Notes under the pieces: model-generated | Seen by the model: only the letters and a program-made list of their open reading frames with translations | What the model was told of the DNA's origin: nothing | Database searches by the model: none | Program-made: the position numbers and the translations under genes | Shown here: one piece after another, positions 18,189 to 26,145 of the stretch | How positions within the stretch are numbered: the stretch's first letter is position 1 | How the letters are laid out: each line of letters begins with the position of its first letter | Source of the DNA: Albimonas donghaensis | GTDB lineage: Bacteria; Pseudomonadota; Alphaproteobacteria; Rhodobacterales; Rhodobacteraceae | NCBI RefSeq assembly: GCF_900106695.1 | Contig: NZ_FNMZ01000001.1 | Span: forward strand, 1,302,001-1,366,000 | Direction: 5' to 3' | Length of the DNA stretch: 64,000 nucleotides

Positions 18189-19136
18189 TCAGCCCGCCGC
18201 CTCCAGCGCCTTGCGACGGTCCTCGTAGCCTTCGTAGGAGGCCTTCAGGACCGCGTGGTTGAGCAGGACCACCGCCCGCGGGGCCCCGGTTTCGAGATCC
18301 GACAGCGTGGTGCGGGTCCAGTAGGATTCCGTGCGCCCGCTCTCGGCGATGGCGGCGATTTCGCGGTGCACGCCATAGGTCTCGCCCACGAACAGCGGAC
18401 CGTCGATCAGCCGCATTTCGAGATCCGCGTAAAGCCCGATGGCCGGCCCCTTGACCGGGAAGCCGGCGGACTTCGACCCGTAGGCGGCGAGCACCGAGAT
18501 CATCTCCATCGGGATCGCCGCCCGCCCCCAGGGGGAGGCCGCGTCGTCGGAATAGGCCGGCATGTTCTCGGTGATGGCGTCGAGCTTGCGGCGCAGGGTG
18601 AACGGGTAGAGGTCGCCCATGTGGTCGTCCATGCCCATGGTCGCCGTCTCCCCCGCCCGGCCGGTCATGCCGAGGCGCAGATCCTCCAGGATCACCAGCT
18701 TGCCCGGCGGGCGCAGGCGGGCCTTGCGGGATTCGAGCAGCGTTTCGGAATGGTCGGGGCCCAGCGTGGCGGAGGCGTCGAGCACCCGCGTGCCGTCGGC
18801 CTTCTCGGCCCAGCACTCGGCCCGGCGGGCGCCGTCCTCGGGCATCCGGACGAAGGCGCGGACCTCCTCGCCCTCCACCACCATGTTGAGGAAGTGGACC
18901 GAGAGGCAGCCCTGCTCGAACCAGGCCTGGCCCCAGATGCGGCTCAGCAGCGGCTCGAACTGGGAGAAATGCGTCGGCCCCTCGATGGGGCCGGCGCGGA
19001 AGCCGAGCTTCTCGGCCATGGCGTCGTCGTGGATGGATGTGTGGCCGTCATAGGCCTGATCGGCCAGCATCTGCCGGGGCGCGCGCAGCGGCCCCGACAG
19101 GATGCCGTCGGTCAGGGTCAGGGGCGTGTCGAACAT
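18189..19136 (-). CDS. MaoC-like (double hotdog) acyl-CoA hydratase/thioesterase-fold protein
   Basis: 315 residues. Two hotdog-like halves are suggested: an N-terminal half with D-D-A-M-A-E-K-L-G-F-R-A-G-P-I-E-G-P-T-H-F-S, resembling the MaoC hydratase region, and a C-terminal half with a second conserved segment around F-V-G-E-T-Y-G-V-H-R-E-I. Catalytic Asp/His residues of true enoyl-CoA hydratase 2 are not all evident, so the reaction is uncertain. It is 57 bases downstream of dctM on the same strand, so it is probably made with the TRAP transporter and acts on the CoA ester of the imported acid. The start at 19136 has a GGAGGAG sequence upstream. Confidence 0.7.
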   Translation of the reverse strand: MFDTPLTLTDGILSGPLRAPRQMLADQAYDGHTSIHDDAMAEKLGFRAGPIEGPTHFSQFEPLLSRIWGQAWFEQGCLSVHFLNMVVEGEEVRAFVRMPEDGARRAECWAEKADGTRVLDASATLGPDHSETLLESRKARLRPPGKLVILEDLRLGMTGRAGETATMGMDDHMGDLYPFTLRRKLDAITENMPAYSDDAASPWGRAAIPMEMISVLAAYGSKSAGFPVKGPAIGLYADLEMRLIDGPLFVGETYGVHREIAAIAESGRTESYWTRTTLSDLETGAPRAVVLLNHAVLKASYEGYEDRRKALEAAG

Positions 19137-19193
19137 TGGGGTCTCCTCCTCCCGTTCGCCGCCGCCTCGTCCATGCCGGTTCCCCCCGGCGCG

Positions 19194-20507
19194 TCAGCCC
19201 ATATGCATGAGGCTGGGCAGCCAGAGCGAGATCCCGGGGAAGGCGATCAGCAGCGCCATGATGATCACTTCGCAGCCCAAGAACCAGAGCACGCCCTTGA
19301 AAACCGTCTGCAGGGGCACGGAATCCCCGGCGACGTTCTTCACCACATAGACGTTGAGCCCCACCGGCGGGGTCAGCAGCCCGACCTCGATCATCTTGAC
19401 CACGATCACGCCGACCCAGATCAGGTTCATGTCGAGCGCGTCGAAGGCCGGCAGGAACACCGGCAGGGTCAGCAGCATGACTCCGATCGGGTCGAGGAAC
19501 ATGCCCAGGATCAGGTAGACGATGGACAGCGCGATCACCAGGCTGACCGGGCCCAGCTCCAGATGGCTGACCAGGTCCGCGATGAAGCCCGGAATGCCCG
19601 CCATGGCGAGGAAGCGGGTCAGCATCACCGCGCCGATGGCGAGGAAGAACAGCGACGAGGTGGTGCGCAGCGCGTCGCGCACCGAGTCGCCGAGGGTCTT
19701 CTTGTTGAGGTTGCCCATGAAGGCGCCGATGATCAGCGCGAAGGCGGCGCCGAGCGCGCCGGCCTCGGTCGGCGTGGCCATGCCCGAATAGATCGAGCCG
19801 ATCACGCCCAGCACCAGCACCGGCATCGGCCAGACCTGGAGCAGCGCCTGGAACTTCTCGCGCCAGGTGACCTTGATCGCGACCTTGGGGGCGAGCGAGG
19901 GATCGACGATGCAGCGCCCCACGATCATCACCGTGTAGAGCGCGGCGGTCAGCAGGCCGGGGATCAGGCCGGCCATCAGCAGCATGCCCACCGACTGTTC
20001 GGTGAACCATCCGTAGATGACGAAGGCGATGGAGGGCGGGATCAGCGCCCCGAGCGTGCCCGAGGCCGCGACCGTGCCGGTGGCCAGCGCCTTGTCATAG
20101 CCGAACTTGAGCATCTCGGGGATGGCCAGCCGGCCCACCGCCGCGGATGTGGCGATGGACGACCCCGACGCCGCCGCGAAGCCCGCGGCGGTGAAGTTGG
20201 TGGCCACCGCCAGCCCGCCTGGAAGCTCGTTCAGCCATAGCCTCGCGGCCGTGTAGAGCGAACTGGTCAGGCCGGTCTGATAGGCGACCGCGCCCATCAG
20301 CAGGAACATCGGCACGGCCGAAAGCTCCCACGACGAGGCGAAGTCATGGGGCAGCGAGCCGATGAGGCCGAGCGCGGCGCCCTTGGAACGCACCAGCCAG
20401 ATCCCCACGAAGGAGACCGAGCCGAGCGCGAAGGAGATCGGAACCCGGAGCGCCAGCAGCACCATGATGGCGGCCACGCCGAGATAGCCGATAGTCAGAT
20501 TGTCCAT
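19194..20507 (-). CDS. dctM: TRAP transporter large permease (DctM type)
   Basis: 437 residues, the usual DctM size, with about 12 hydrophobic segments beginning I-G-Y-L-G-V-A-A-I-M-V-L-L-A-L-R-V-P. Conserved TRAP features include A-A-G-F-A-A-A-S-G-S-S-I-A-T-S-A-A-V-G and S-G-T-L-G-A-L-I-P-P-S, then P-T-E-A-G-A-L-G. It is the sodium-driven transport subunit. AGGA lies 7 bases before the ATG. It follows dctQ by 34 bases. DctM works with DctQ and a periplasmic DctP; two candidate DctPs are encoded upstream. Confidence 0.93.
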   Translation of the reverse strand: MDNLTIGYLGVAAIMVLLALRVPISFALGSVSFVGIWLVRSKGAALGLIGSLPHDFASSWELSAVPMFLLMGAVAYQTGLTSSLYTAARLWLNELPGGLAVATNFTAAGFAAASGSSIATSAAVGRLAIPEMLKFGYDKALATGTVAASGTLGALIPPSIAFVIYGWFTEQSVGMLLMAGLIPGLLTAALYTVMIVGRCIVDPSLAPKVAIKVTWREKFQALLQVWPMPVLVLGVIGSIYSGMATPTEAGALGAAFALIIGAFMGNLNKKTLGDSVRDALRTTSSLFFLAIGAVMLTRFLAMAGIPGFIADLVSHLELGPVSLVIALSIVYLILGMFLDPIGVMLLTLPVFLPAFDALDMNLIWVGVIVVKMIEVGLLTPPVGLNVYVVKNVAGDSVPLQTVFKGVLWFLGCEVIIMALLIAFPGISLWLPSLMHMG

Positions 20508-20541
20508 GTCGTTTTCCTGCGGATCGGTATCTGGGACGCGC

Positions 20542-21093
20542 TCAGGCGGCGTGATCTTCGGTGGGTTCGTGGGGCTTGGGCTCGGAGATCAGCCGCTTGC
20601 CGGTGGCCGCGAAGCTGAGATTGTCGAGCGCCTGCAGCGCCAGCCACACCAGCATCAGGGTGGCCCCGATGGGCAGGAACCAGCGCGCCGGCCAGACCTG
20701 CATGTGGAAGGTCGCGGTCTCCCACTCCTCGCCGCGCTCGGTCATCTTGATCGCCTTCTCGATCGAGCTGTCGAGCATCGTGCCGACATAGAGCAGGCCG
20801 ATCACGCAGCCCAGCAGCTTGACCGCCGAGAGCGCGCGGGGCGCGAGCTTCTGGGTGAACATCTCGACTTCCAGATGCTCGTTGTCGCGGGTGACCACGC
20901 CCAGGGGCAGGAACACCAGGGCGACCATGTAATAGCTCGCCACCGTCTCCAGCGTGGTGGGGATGGGCCAGTTGAAGAAATGCTTCATCAGCACATCGAG
21001 CGCCACCTGGGTCATCATCAGCAGCATGATCGCGCCGCCGATCAGGCCCACGGCGCCGGAGATGGCTGAAGCGATCTTCTCTATGGTTCGCAT
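20542..21093 (-). CDS. dctQ: TRAP transporter small permease (DctQ type)
   Basis: 183 residues from ATG 21093 (M-R-T-I-E-K-I-A-S); the frame is open further upstream but there it encodes only Pro/Arg-rich noise. Four hydrophobic segments are visible (I-S-G-A-V-G-L-I-G-G-A-I-M-L-L, then the segment with Y-Y-M-V-A-L-V-F-L-P-L-G-V, L-L-G-C-V-I-G-L-L-Y-V, and F-L-P-I-G-A-T-L-M-L-V-W-L). The pattern R-D-N-E-H-L-E-V-E-M-F after the second segment is typical of DctQ. The C-terminus is polar (E-P-K-P-H-E-P-T-E). Confidence 0.9.
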   Translation of the reverse strand: MRTIEKIASAISGAVGLIGGAIMLLMMTQVALDVLMKHFFNWPIPTTLETVASYYMVALVFLPLGVVTRDNEHLEVEMFTQKLAPRALSAVKLLGCVIGLLYVGTMLDSSIEKAIKMTERGEEWETATFHMQVWPARWFLPIGATLMLVWLALQALDNLSFAATGKRLISEPKPHEPTEDHAA

Positions 21094-21545
21094 GTCGGTC
21101 TTTCGGTGTCGGAAGTGAGGGACGGCGTTGTCGTCCGGATCAGCGGCGGGCGCCAGATGCGGGGCGCGATACGGCGCGGCGCGCGGCGATGAGGCGCGAC
21201 GCGGAGGGGGCGGGGCCATGGCGGCGCCGGGCGGATCGGTCCTCCTGCGGACGGGCCGCGGGGACGGATCGGCCCGGCGCCGCGAGGCGGGGGCGCGCGG
21301 CGCGGTCCCGGATGCGCGCGCGGTTCAGGCGTCGGGCCCCGGACCGGACGGCGCCTCGGGCGGGCGCCGGGACCGGGGCCGTGACGGGGGCCCGGACGGC
21401 GGCTCTGGAACGCGAGACGGTCATCTGTCGGACCTGGCGGCCTTCGGGAACGGCCCCCCGGCGTCGGGGGGCCGGAGAGGCGGGCCGCAGGGCCGGGACG
21501 GCGGGCGCGAGGCCCCCGTCCCGGTCCCCCCGGCCCGGCCGGGGA
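21094..21545. other. dctQ-dctP1 intergenic stretch
   Basis: 452 bases of GC-rich sequence between same-strand genes. I see short inverted GGCGCC-type patches but no hairpin with a T-run and no credible gene. A gap this long inside a transport operon suggests a separate or internal promoter for dctQM, which I cannot place. Confidence 0.4.
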
Positions 21546-22652
21546 TCAGTGCTCGATCTTCGAGAAGATTTCGGTGCGCAGCGCCTCGGCGTAGGCGGCC
21601 TTGTCGTCGCCGACCTCGGCCACGATCCCGCGCCACTTCTCGACCAGATCCTTGTAGCCCTGGACCACTTCCTCGGCGTTCTCGATGCCGTCGGCCTTGC
21701 CCTGCTCGGCGGCGGCGGCGTACTCGGTCGGGCGGATCTCGGCGATCTTGTCGGCGAGGTCCTTGTCGGCCGGGTAGACGACGGCGCCGGCTTCCTCGGC
21801 GGCGGCGATCGCCGCCGCGTCCTCGGCGGCGTAGGCCCACTGGATGTTGGCGATCAGGTCCGGCAGACCGTCGATGATCGCCTGACGCTCGTTCGGCTCC
21901 AGATCGTCCCAGACGTCCTGGTTGAGGTTCATCACCATCGAGCCGATATAGGCGCCCAGCGGATCGGACACGATCGACTTCACGAAGTCCTTGATGTTGT
22001 AGGCGGTCAGCCAGGCGGCGGAGCCGACGGAGCAGTCGGCCTGGCCGCGCTGCATGGCCTCGTACATCTCGGCCGAGGTGATCGACACCGCGGTGCCGCC
22101 GAGCGTGTTCATCAGCACGCCCATGCGCGAGGTGGCCCGCGCCTTCTTGCCGGCCAGGTCATCCAGCGAGGTGACCTTGGACGTGCACATCAGCACGTAG
22201 GGCGAGGTCGAATACCAGGCCAGCGGCTTGACGCCGTTGCGCTGGTAGTCGTCGAGGCAGGCCGGGCAGTGCAGCAGCTGGTATTCGTTCATCGCAGCGG
22301 CGAAGGCGAGCACGTCGTCGGCGGCCACGAACAGCGAGGACAGCAGCGCCGAATGCGGCAGGTCGCTCTTGACGTAGACATCGACCACGCCGGCGGCGTC
22401 GAGCACGTTGTCGCCGACCGCGCCCAGAAGCTCCTTCGGGCCGCCCATGGCGCCGCCGAAGAAGGCGGTCCAGGTGATCGAGCCGTCGGTGTCGGCGGTG
22501 ATCTTGTCGAAATAGGGCGTCATGCCTTCGGTGTTCACCGGATGCGTGGTCGAGATGTAGTGGCCGTAGGTCAGCTCGCGGGCCATGGCCGGCGCGGCGA
22601 TCGTCGTCGCCACGGCGGTTGTGAGCGCAAGCGCGGTCCGGGTGATGTTCAT
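21546..22652 (-). CDS. dctP: TRAP transporter substrate-binding protein, copy 1 (DctP type)
   Basis: 368 residues with a signal peptide ending A-P-A-M-A. The mature protein begins R-E-L-T-Y-G-H-Y-I-S-T-T-H-P-V-N and shows DctP-family features: G-G-A-M-G-G-P-K-E-L-L-G, S-P-Y-V-L-M-C, D-L-A-G-K-K-A-R and A-E-M-Y-E-A-M-Q-R-G. The arginine expected to bind the substrate carboxylate is probably the Arg of K-A-R-A-T-S-R. It is roughly half identical to copy 2 (22991-24127) over its whole length, so the two arose by duplication. It captures an organic acid in the periplasm; the ligand cannot be named. Confidence 0.88.
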   Translation of the reverse strand: MNITRTALALTTAVATTIAAPAMARELTYGHYISTTHPVNTEGMTPYFDKITADTDGSITWTAFFGGAMGGPKELLGAVGDNVLDAAGVVDVYVKSDLPHSALLSSLFVAADDVLAFAAAMNEYQLLHCPACLDDYQRNGVKPLAWYSTSPYVLMCTSKVTSLDDLAGKKARATSRMGVLMNTLGGTAVSITSAEMYEAMQRGQADCSVGSAAWLTAYNIKDFVKSIVSDPLGAYIGSMVMNLNQDVWDDLEPNERQAIIDGLPDLIANIQWAYAAEDAAAIAAAEEAGAVVYPADKDLADKIAEIRPTEYAAAAEQGKADGIENAEEVVQGYKDLVEKWRGIVAEVGDDKAAYAEALRTEIFSKIEH

Positions 22653-22990
22653 GTGGTTTCCTCCCTTTGGATGCCTTTGTTCCCCGCCGGTCCTCGATGC
22701 GCCTTCGGCGCGCCGGGGACCGGGAAGTCTTTTCTTGGGCGCAAGTTACCCTCGCGCTCGTCGCCAGACAAGGAGCAAAGCGAAACCCCGGACCGCCGTG
22801 CGGAACACCCGCTCGGGGCAGGACCGCCCGGCGGAAGGTCCCCGGCTTGTTCAGCCGGCTGATGCTTTCCCCCTTGCGCGGGCGATGGCGGCGGCCTCCC
22901 TCGCGCGCCGCCATCGCCCTTGTCGTTCGCCCTGGTCGATCCCGCGTGTCGAGCCCGGCCGGTCGCCCCGGCCCGGCCCGACCGGCCGGA
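22653..22990. other. Gap between the two dctP copies
   Basis: 338 bases between same-strand paralogues. Its main feature is the perfect 14-bp stem at 22880-22919 (listed separately). Upstream of copy 1 there is a GGAGG ribosome site in the bases just right of 22652. No other gene is visible. Confidence 0.5.
22880..22919 (-). promoter_or_regulatory. Perfect 14-bp stem-loop between dctP copies
   Basis: GGGCGATGGCGGCG (22880-22893) pairs without mismatch with CGCCGCCATCGCCC (22906-22919) around a 12-base loop. It lies 71 bases after the stop of copy 2 on the minus-strand transcript. No T-run follows, so it is more likely an mRNA-stabilising or processing hairpin than a classic terminator. Confidence 0.75.
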
Positions 22991-24127
22991 TCAGTAGTCC
23001 AGCTTGTCGTAGATCTCGCGCTTCAGCGCGGCGGCGTACTTGGCTTTGTCGTCGCCGACCTCTTCGGACATGATCTTGCGCCACTTGTCGACGGTGGCGC
23101 GGAAGCTGGCCACGATTTCGGCGGCGTCGTCGATGCCGTCCTCTTCGCCCTGCTTGATGGCCACGTCGTACTCGCCCTCGCGGAAGGCGGCCACGGCGGA
23201 CATGAAGTCCTCGGACGCCTCGACGACCTGGCCGTCCTCACGGGCGGCGACCTCAGCCATGGCGGCGTCGGCCTCCTCCAGGTAGACCCAGTTGATGTCG
23301 GCGGTCATCTGCGGAATGTTGTCGATGATCGCCTGCTTGTGGGCCGGCTCCAGGTCCTCCCAGCGGTCGGCGTTCATGGTCAGGACCATGGTGCCGTAAT
23401 AGGCGCCCAGCGGGGTGGACACCACGGACCGCACGAAGTCCTTGATGTTGTAGGAGGTCAGCCAGGCCGCCGGCCCGACCGCGCAGTCGGTGGAGCCGCG
23501 CTGCATGGCCTCGTACATCTCGGCCGAGGTGATCGACACCGCGGTCGCGCCCATGCCCTGCATCATCGCGCCGAAGCGGGACGAGGTGCGGACCTTCTTG
23601 CCGGCGAGCTCGTCGAGCGTGCTGACCGGCTCGGCGCACATCAGCACATAGGGCGAGGTCGCGTAGTAGCCGAGCGCGACGATTCCGTTATCCTCGCGCT
23701 CCTCGGCGCAGGAGGGGCAGTTGAGCAGCTCGTGCTCGGCCATCGCCGCGCCGTAGAGCCGGCTGTCGTCGGCGGTGGCCAGCAGGCCCGAGATCATCGC
23801 GGACACGGGCAGCGAGGACTTGGTGTAGACGTCCACCACCGCGCCGGAATCGAGGATGTTGTCGCCGATGGCGCCCAGCAGCTCCTTCGGCCCGCCCATG
23901 GCGCCGCCGTAGAAGGTGGTCCAGGTCAGCTCGCCGCCGGTGGCTTCGGTCACGCGGGCGAAGAACGGGTCGAGGCCGACGGAATGCACCGGGTGGGTGG
24001 CGGAGATGTAGCCGCCATAGGACAGCTCCTCGGCGCCCGCGGGGGCGGCCAGCGCCACGGCGGAGGCGGAGACGGCGGCAAGGACGGCGGCCCGGGAGCG
24101 CGCGCGCGCGCTCGACATCAGGGTCAT
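22991..24127 (-). CDS. dctP: TRAP transporter substrate-binding protein, copy 2 (DctP type)
   Basis: 378 residues from ATG 24127, chosen for GGGAGG 8 bases upstream; the frame runs further upstream without support. The signal peptide is R-A-A-V-L-A-A-V-S-A-S-A-V-A-L-A-A-P-A-G-A. The mature part E-E-L-S-Y-G-G-Y-I-S-A-T-H-P-V-H parallels copy 1, with identical blocks G-G-A-M-G-G-P-K-E-L-L-G and S-I-T-S-A-E-M-Y-E-A-M-Q-R-G. It is the first transport gene after a 438-base promoter region that carries an IclR-like palindrome. Two binding proteins for one DctQM pair could widen the range of imported acids. Confidence 0.88.
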   Translation of the reverse strand: MTLMSSARARSRAAVLAAVSASAVALAAPAGAEELSYGGYISATHPVHSVGLDPFFARVTEATGGELTWTTFYGGAMGGPKELLGAIGDNILDSGAVVDVYTKSSLPVSAMISGLLATADDSRLYGAAMAEHELLNCPSCAEEREDNGIVALGYYATSPYVLMCAEPVSTLDELAGKKVRTSSRFGAMMQGMGATAVSITSAEMYEAMQRGSTDCAVGPAAWLTSYNIKDFVRSVVSTPLGAYYGTMVLTMNADRWEDLEPAHKQAIIDNIPQMTADINWVYLEEADAAMAEVAAREDGQVVEASEDFMSAVAAFREGEYDVAIKQGEEDGIDDAAEIVASFRATVDKWRKIMSEEVGDDKAKYAAALKREIYDKLDY

Positions 24128-24565
24128 TCGGTTTCCTCCCAGAAGGGTGCGATTTCGATGATGCGCCGGCGCTTCTCGGCCGCTTGGCACTGCGGGGGCG
24201 AGATTGGAACAGCCGCGCGGCGCACTCCCAGAATATGGCCAGAATCGGTGTTTCACAAGGCGATCTCGGAATATTCGCTCCGCTATGCGGAATGAACTTG
24301 CCGCAGGGCGAACCAATTTCAGACGCGAACCGTCCGTTCCGCACGGACCTCGCGGCGCGCTGCGGCAACCGGGGCGTCCGGCGGCGGCGGACGGTCGCGA
24401 CGCAGGCCCGCCCCGCCCCGCGCCCCGCCGGCCCTCCGCGCCTCCAGGTCGCACCACGCGCCCCGGACCGGCGCCTCGATGGCCCGCGCGGCAGGGCCGC
24501 CCGCGATGTCGGACGGCCCTCGCGCCGGGCCCGCCTCGGGGCCCGACGGGCTTTCCCGCCCGGCC
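24128..24565. other. Promoter region upstream of dctP2
   Basis: 438 bases between the thiolase stop and dctP2. Bases 24225-24320 are more AT-rich than their surroundings and contain palindromes: GAATATTC near 24269, the IclR-like element at 24277-24293, and GTCCGT-TCCGC-ACGGAC near 24327-24343. Together they look like the control region of the transport genes. Confidence 0.5.
24277..24293. promoter_or_regulatory. IclR-like palindrome upstream of dctP2
   Basis: The element GCTCCGCTATGCGGAAT contains a perfect TCCGC-TAT-GCGGA inverted repeat. On the other strand it reads ATTCCGCATAGCGGAGC, close to operators of several IclR-family regulators. The local acyl-CoA cluster has a GntR gene, not an IclR gene, so the protein that would bind is unknown. 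Confidence 0.5.
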
Positions 24566-25708
24566 TCAGCCGGGATCGTTGGTCATCACCACCGTGCCCG
24601 AGGCCGCGAACATGCCCCCGACCCCGTGACAGACCGAGACCCTGGCCCCCTCCACCTGCGCGGGGGACGTCCCCCGCATCTGCCGCACGCTCTCCTGCAG
24701 GGCGTACATGCCGTACATCCCCGAATGCATGTAGCTGAGCCCGCCGCCATTGGTGTTGAGCGGAAGCTTGCCGCCGGGGCGGGTGTTGCCCTCGGCGATG
24801 AAGGCCCCGCCCTCGCCCTTGCCCACGAAGCCCAGGTCCTCCAGCCCGTAGACCGGCAGATGCGCGAAGGCGTCGTAGATCATCAGGTGATCGACTTCGG
24901 AGTGCTTGAGCCCGGCGCTTTCGAAGGCGAGCTTGCCCGACATGCGGAAGGCGGCGGAGGAGGTGAAGTCCTTCATCTGGCTCACCACCGGGGTCTCCGC
25001 GCTTTCGCCGGCGCCGCGGATGTAGACGGGCTTCTGGCGAAGGTCCTTCGCCCGCGCGGCCGAGGTCAGCACCAGCGCGCCGCCGCCATCCGTCACCAGG
25101 CAGCACATCAGCTTGCGGAACGGCCAGCAGATCATCTTGGAGTTCAGGACGTCGTCCACGGTGATCGGATCGCGGAAGCTGGCGCGCGGGTGGAAGGCGG
25201 CCCATTCGCGCTGCACCACGGCGACCATGGCGAGCTGCTCTTCGGTCAGCCCGTCATCCTTCATCTTGCGCATCACCGGGATGGTGAAGCGCGACGGCGG
25301 GATGGAGACGCCGTAGGGCGCTTCGAACTGCGCGTCGAACTGGGAGGGGAAGACCGGCCGGCCGAGCACGCCCACCCGGTTCCGCCCGCTCTCGCCATGG
25401 GTGATGAGCACGGTTTCGCACAGGCCCGCCTCGATGGCCGCCACCGCATGGCGCACATGCACCATGAAGGAACAGCCGCCGACGGAGGTGCCGTCCGCCC
25501 ATTTCGGCACGATCCCGAGGTAATGCGCGACCTCGGTGGAGTTGTGGCCCGCGGTGGCCACGCCGTCGATGTCGCGCACGGTCAGGCCCGCGTCGGCGAT
25601 GGCGTTGAGCGCGGCGTCGGCGTGCAGGCCGATCTGGGAAAGCTCGGGGATCTTGCCCAGCTCGGTGGTTTCGGCGGCGCCGACGATGGCGACGGAATTG
25701 GGGATCAT
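24566..25708 (-). CDS. SCP2-type thiolase / acyl-CoA aldolase family protein
   Basis: 380 residues with the thiolase fold. The nucleophile position is Cys in T-S-V-G-G-C-S-F-M-V-H-V; the second half has N-T-N-G-G-G-L-S-Y-M-H-S-G-M-Y-G where standard thiolases have G-H-P-x-G, and ends C-H-G-V-G-G-M-F. This is the non-standard lipid-transfer-protein type. Its start overlaps the stop of a DUF35 gene. In steroid side-chain degradation such pairs (Ltp2 with a DUF35 partner) act as retro-aldolases, in other pathways as thiolases. Here it should do the last carbon-carbon cleavage of the cluster; which reaction is open. Confidence 0.82.
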   Translation of the reverse strand: MIPNSVAIVGAAETTELGKIPELSQIGLHADAALNAIADAGLTVRDIDGVATAGHNSTEVAHYLGIVPKWADGTSVGGCSFMVHVRHAVAAIEAGLCETVLITHGESGRNRVGVLGRPVFPSQFDAQFEAPYGVSIPPSRFTIPVMRKMKDDGLTEEQLAMVAVVQREWAAFHPRASFRDPITVDDVLNSKMICWPFRKLMCCLVTDGGGALVLTSAARAKDLRQKPVYIRGAGESAETPVVSQMKDFTSSAAFRMSGKLAFESAGLKHSEVDHLMIYDAFAHLPVYGLEDLGFVGKGEGGAFIAEGNTRPGGKLPLNTNGGGLSYMHSGMYGMYALQESVRQMRGTSPAQVEGARVSVCHGVGGMFAASGTVVMTNDPG

Positions 25709-26121
25709 TTCGGCGCTCCCGCGGGTTTGAACTGCGGGAGGGTGATGGCGTCGGTGATCTTCTCGAACGTCACCTCAAGCGGCATGTCGAGCACCAGCGC
25801 CTCGGGCGTCTGCTCGCATTCGAGGATGTTGGCCATCATCCGCGGGCCTTCCTCCAGCGCCACCACCGCCACCGCGAAGGGAGGCTTCATCCCCGGCGCG
25901 CCGAGATGGTTGATGATGTAGCTGTAGAGCGTGCCGCGGCCCGAGGCGGTCTCCACCTTCACATCGCGCGATCCGCATTCGGGGCAGAAGGGGCGGGGCG
26001 GGAAATAGGCGTCGCCGCAGGCGTTGCAGCGCTGAAGGCGAAGCTCGCCCGCCTGGGCGCCGTCCCAGTAGTGCCGGGTTTCCGGCGTCGGGGTGGGGAC
26101 CACCCGATCGGTCGTGGACAC
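25705..26121 (-). CDS. DUF35 / OB-fold zinc-ribbon protein, partner of the thiolase
   Basis: 138 residues. An N-terminal rubredoxin-like zinc ribbon (C32-N-A-C35 and C46-P-E-C49) is followed by an OB-fold domain (G-T-L-Y-S-Y-I-I-N-H-L-G, then P-F-A-V-A-V-V-A-L-E-E-G-P-R). Proteins of this family bind acyl-CoA and form complexes with SCP2-type thiolases; the four-base overlap with the thiolase gene supports a stable pair. It lies 24 bases after the MaoC gene on the same strand. Confidence 0.88.
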   Translation of the reverse strand: MSTTDRVVPTPTPETRHYWDGAQAGELRLQRCNACGDAYFPPRPFCPECGSRDVKVETASGRGTLYSYIINHLGAPGMKPPFAVAVVALEEGPRMMANILECEQTPEALVLDMPLEVTFEKITDAITLPQFKPAGAPK

Positions 26122-26145
26122 GTCGATATTCCTTTTCTCAGGCGC

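Noticed and set aside
18255-20240. A long plus-strand open frame across dctM and the hotdog gene
   Set aside because: Its translation is a His/Gln/Asp-rich shadow; the minus strand encodes a complete DctM.
22880-22919. Intrinsic terminator between dctP copies
   Set aside because: The stem is perfect but no T-run follows on the minus-strand transcript.
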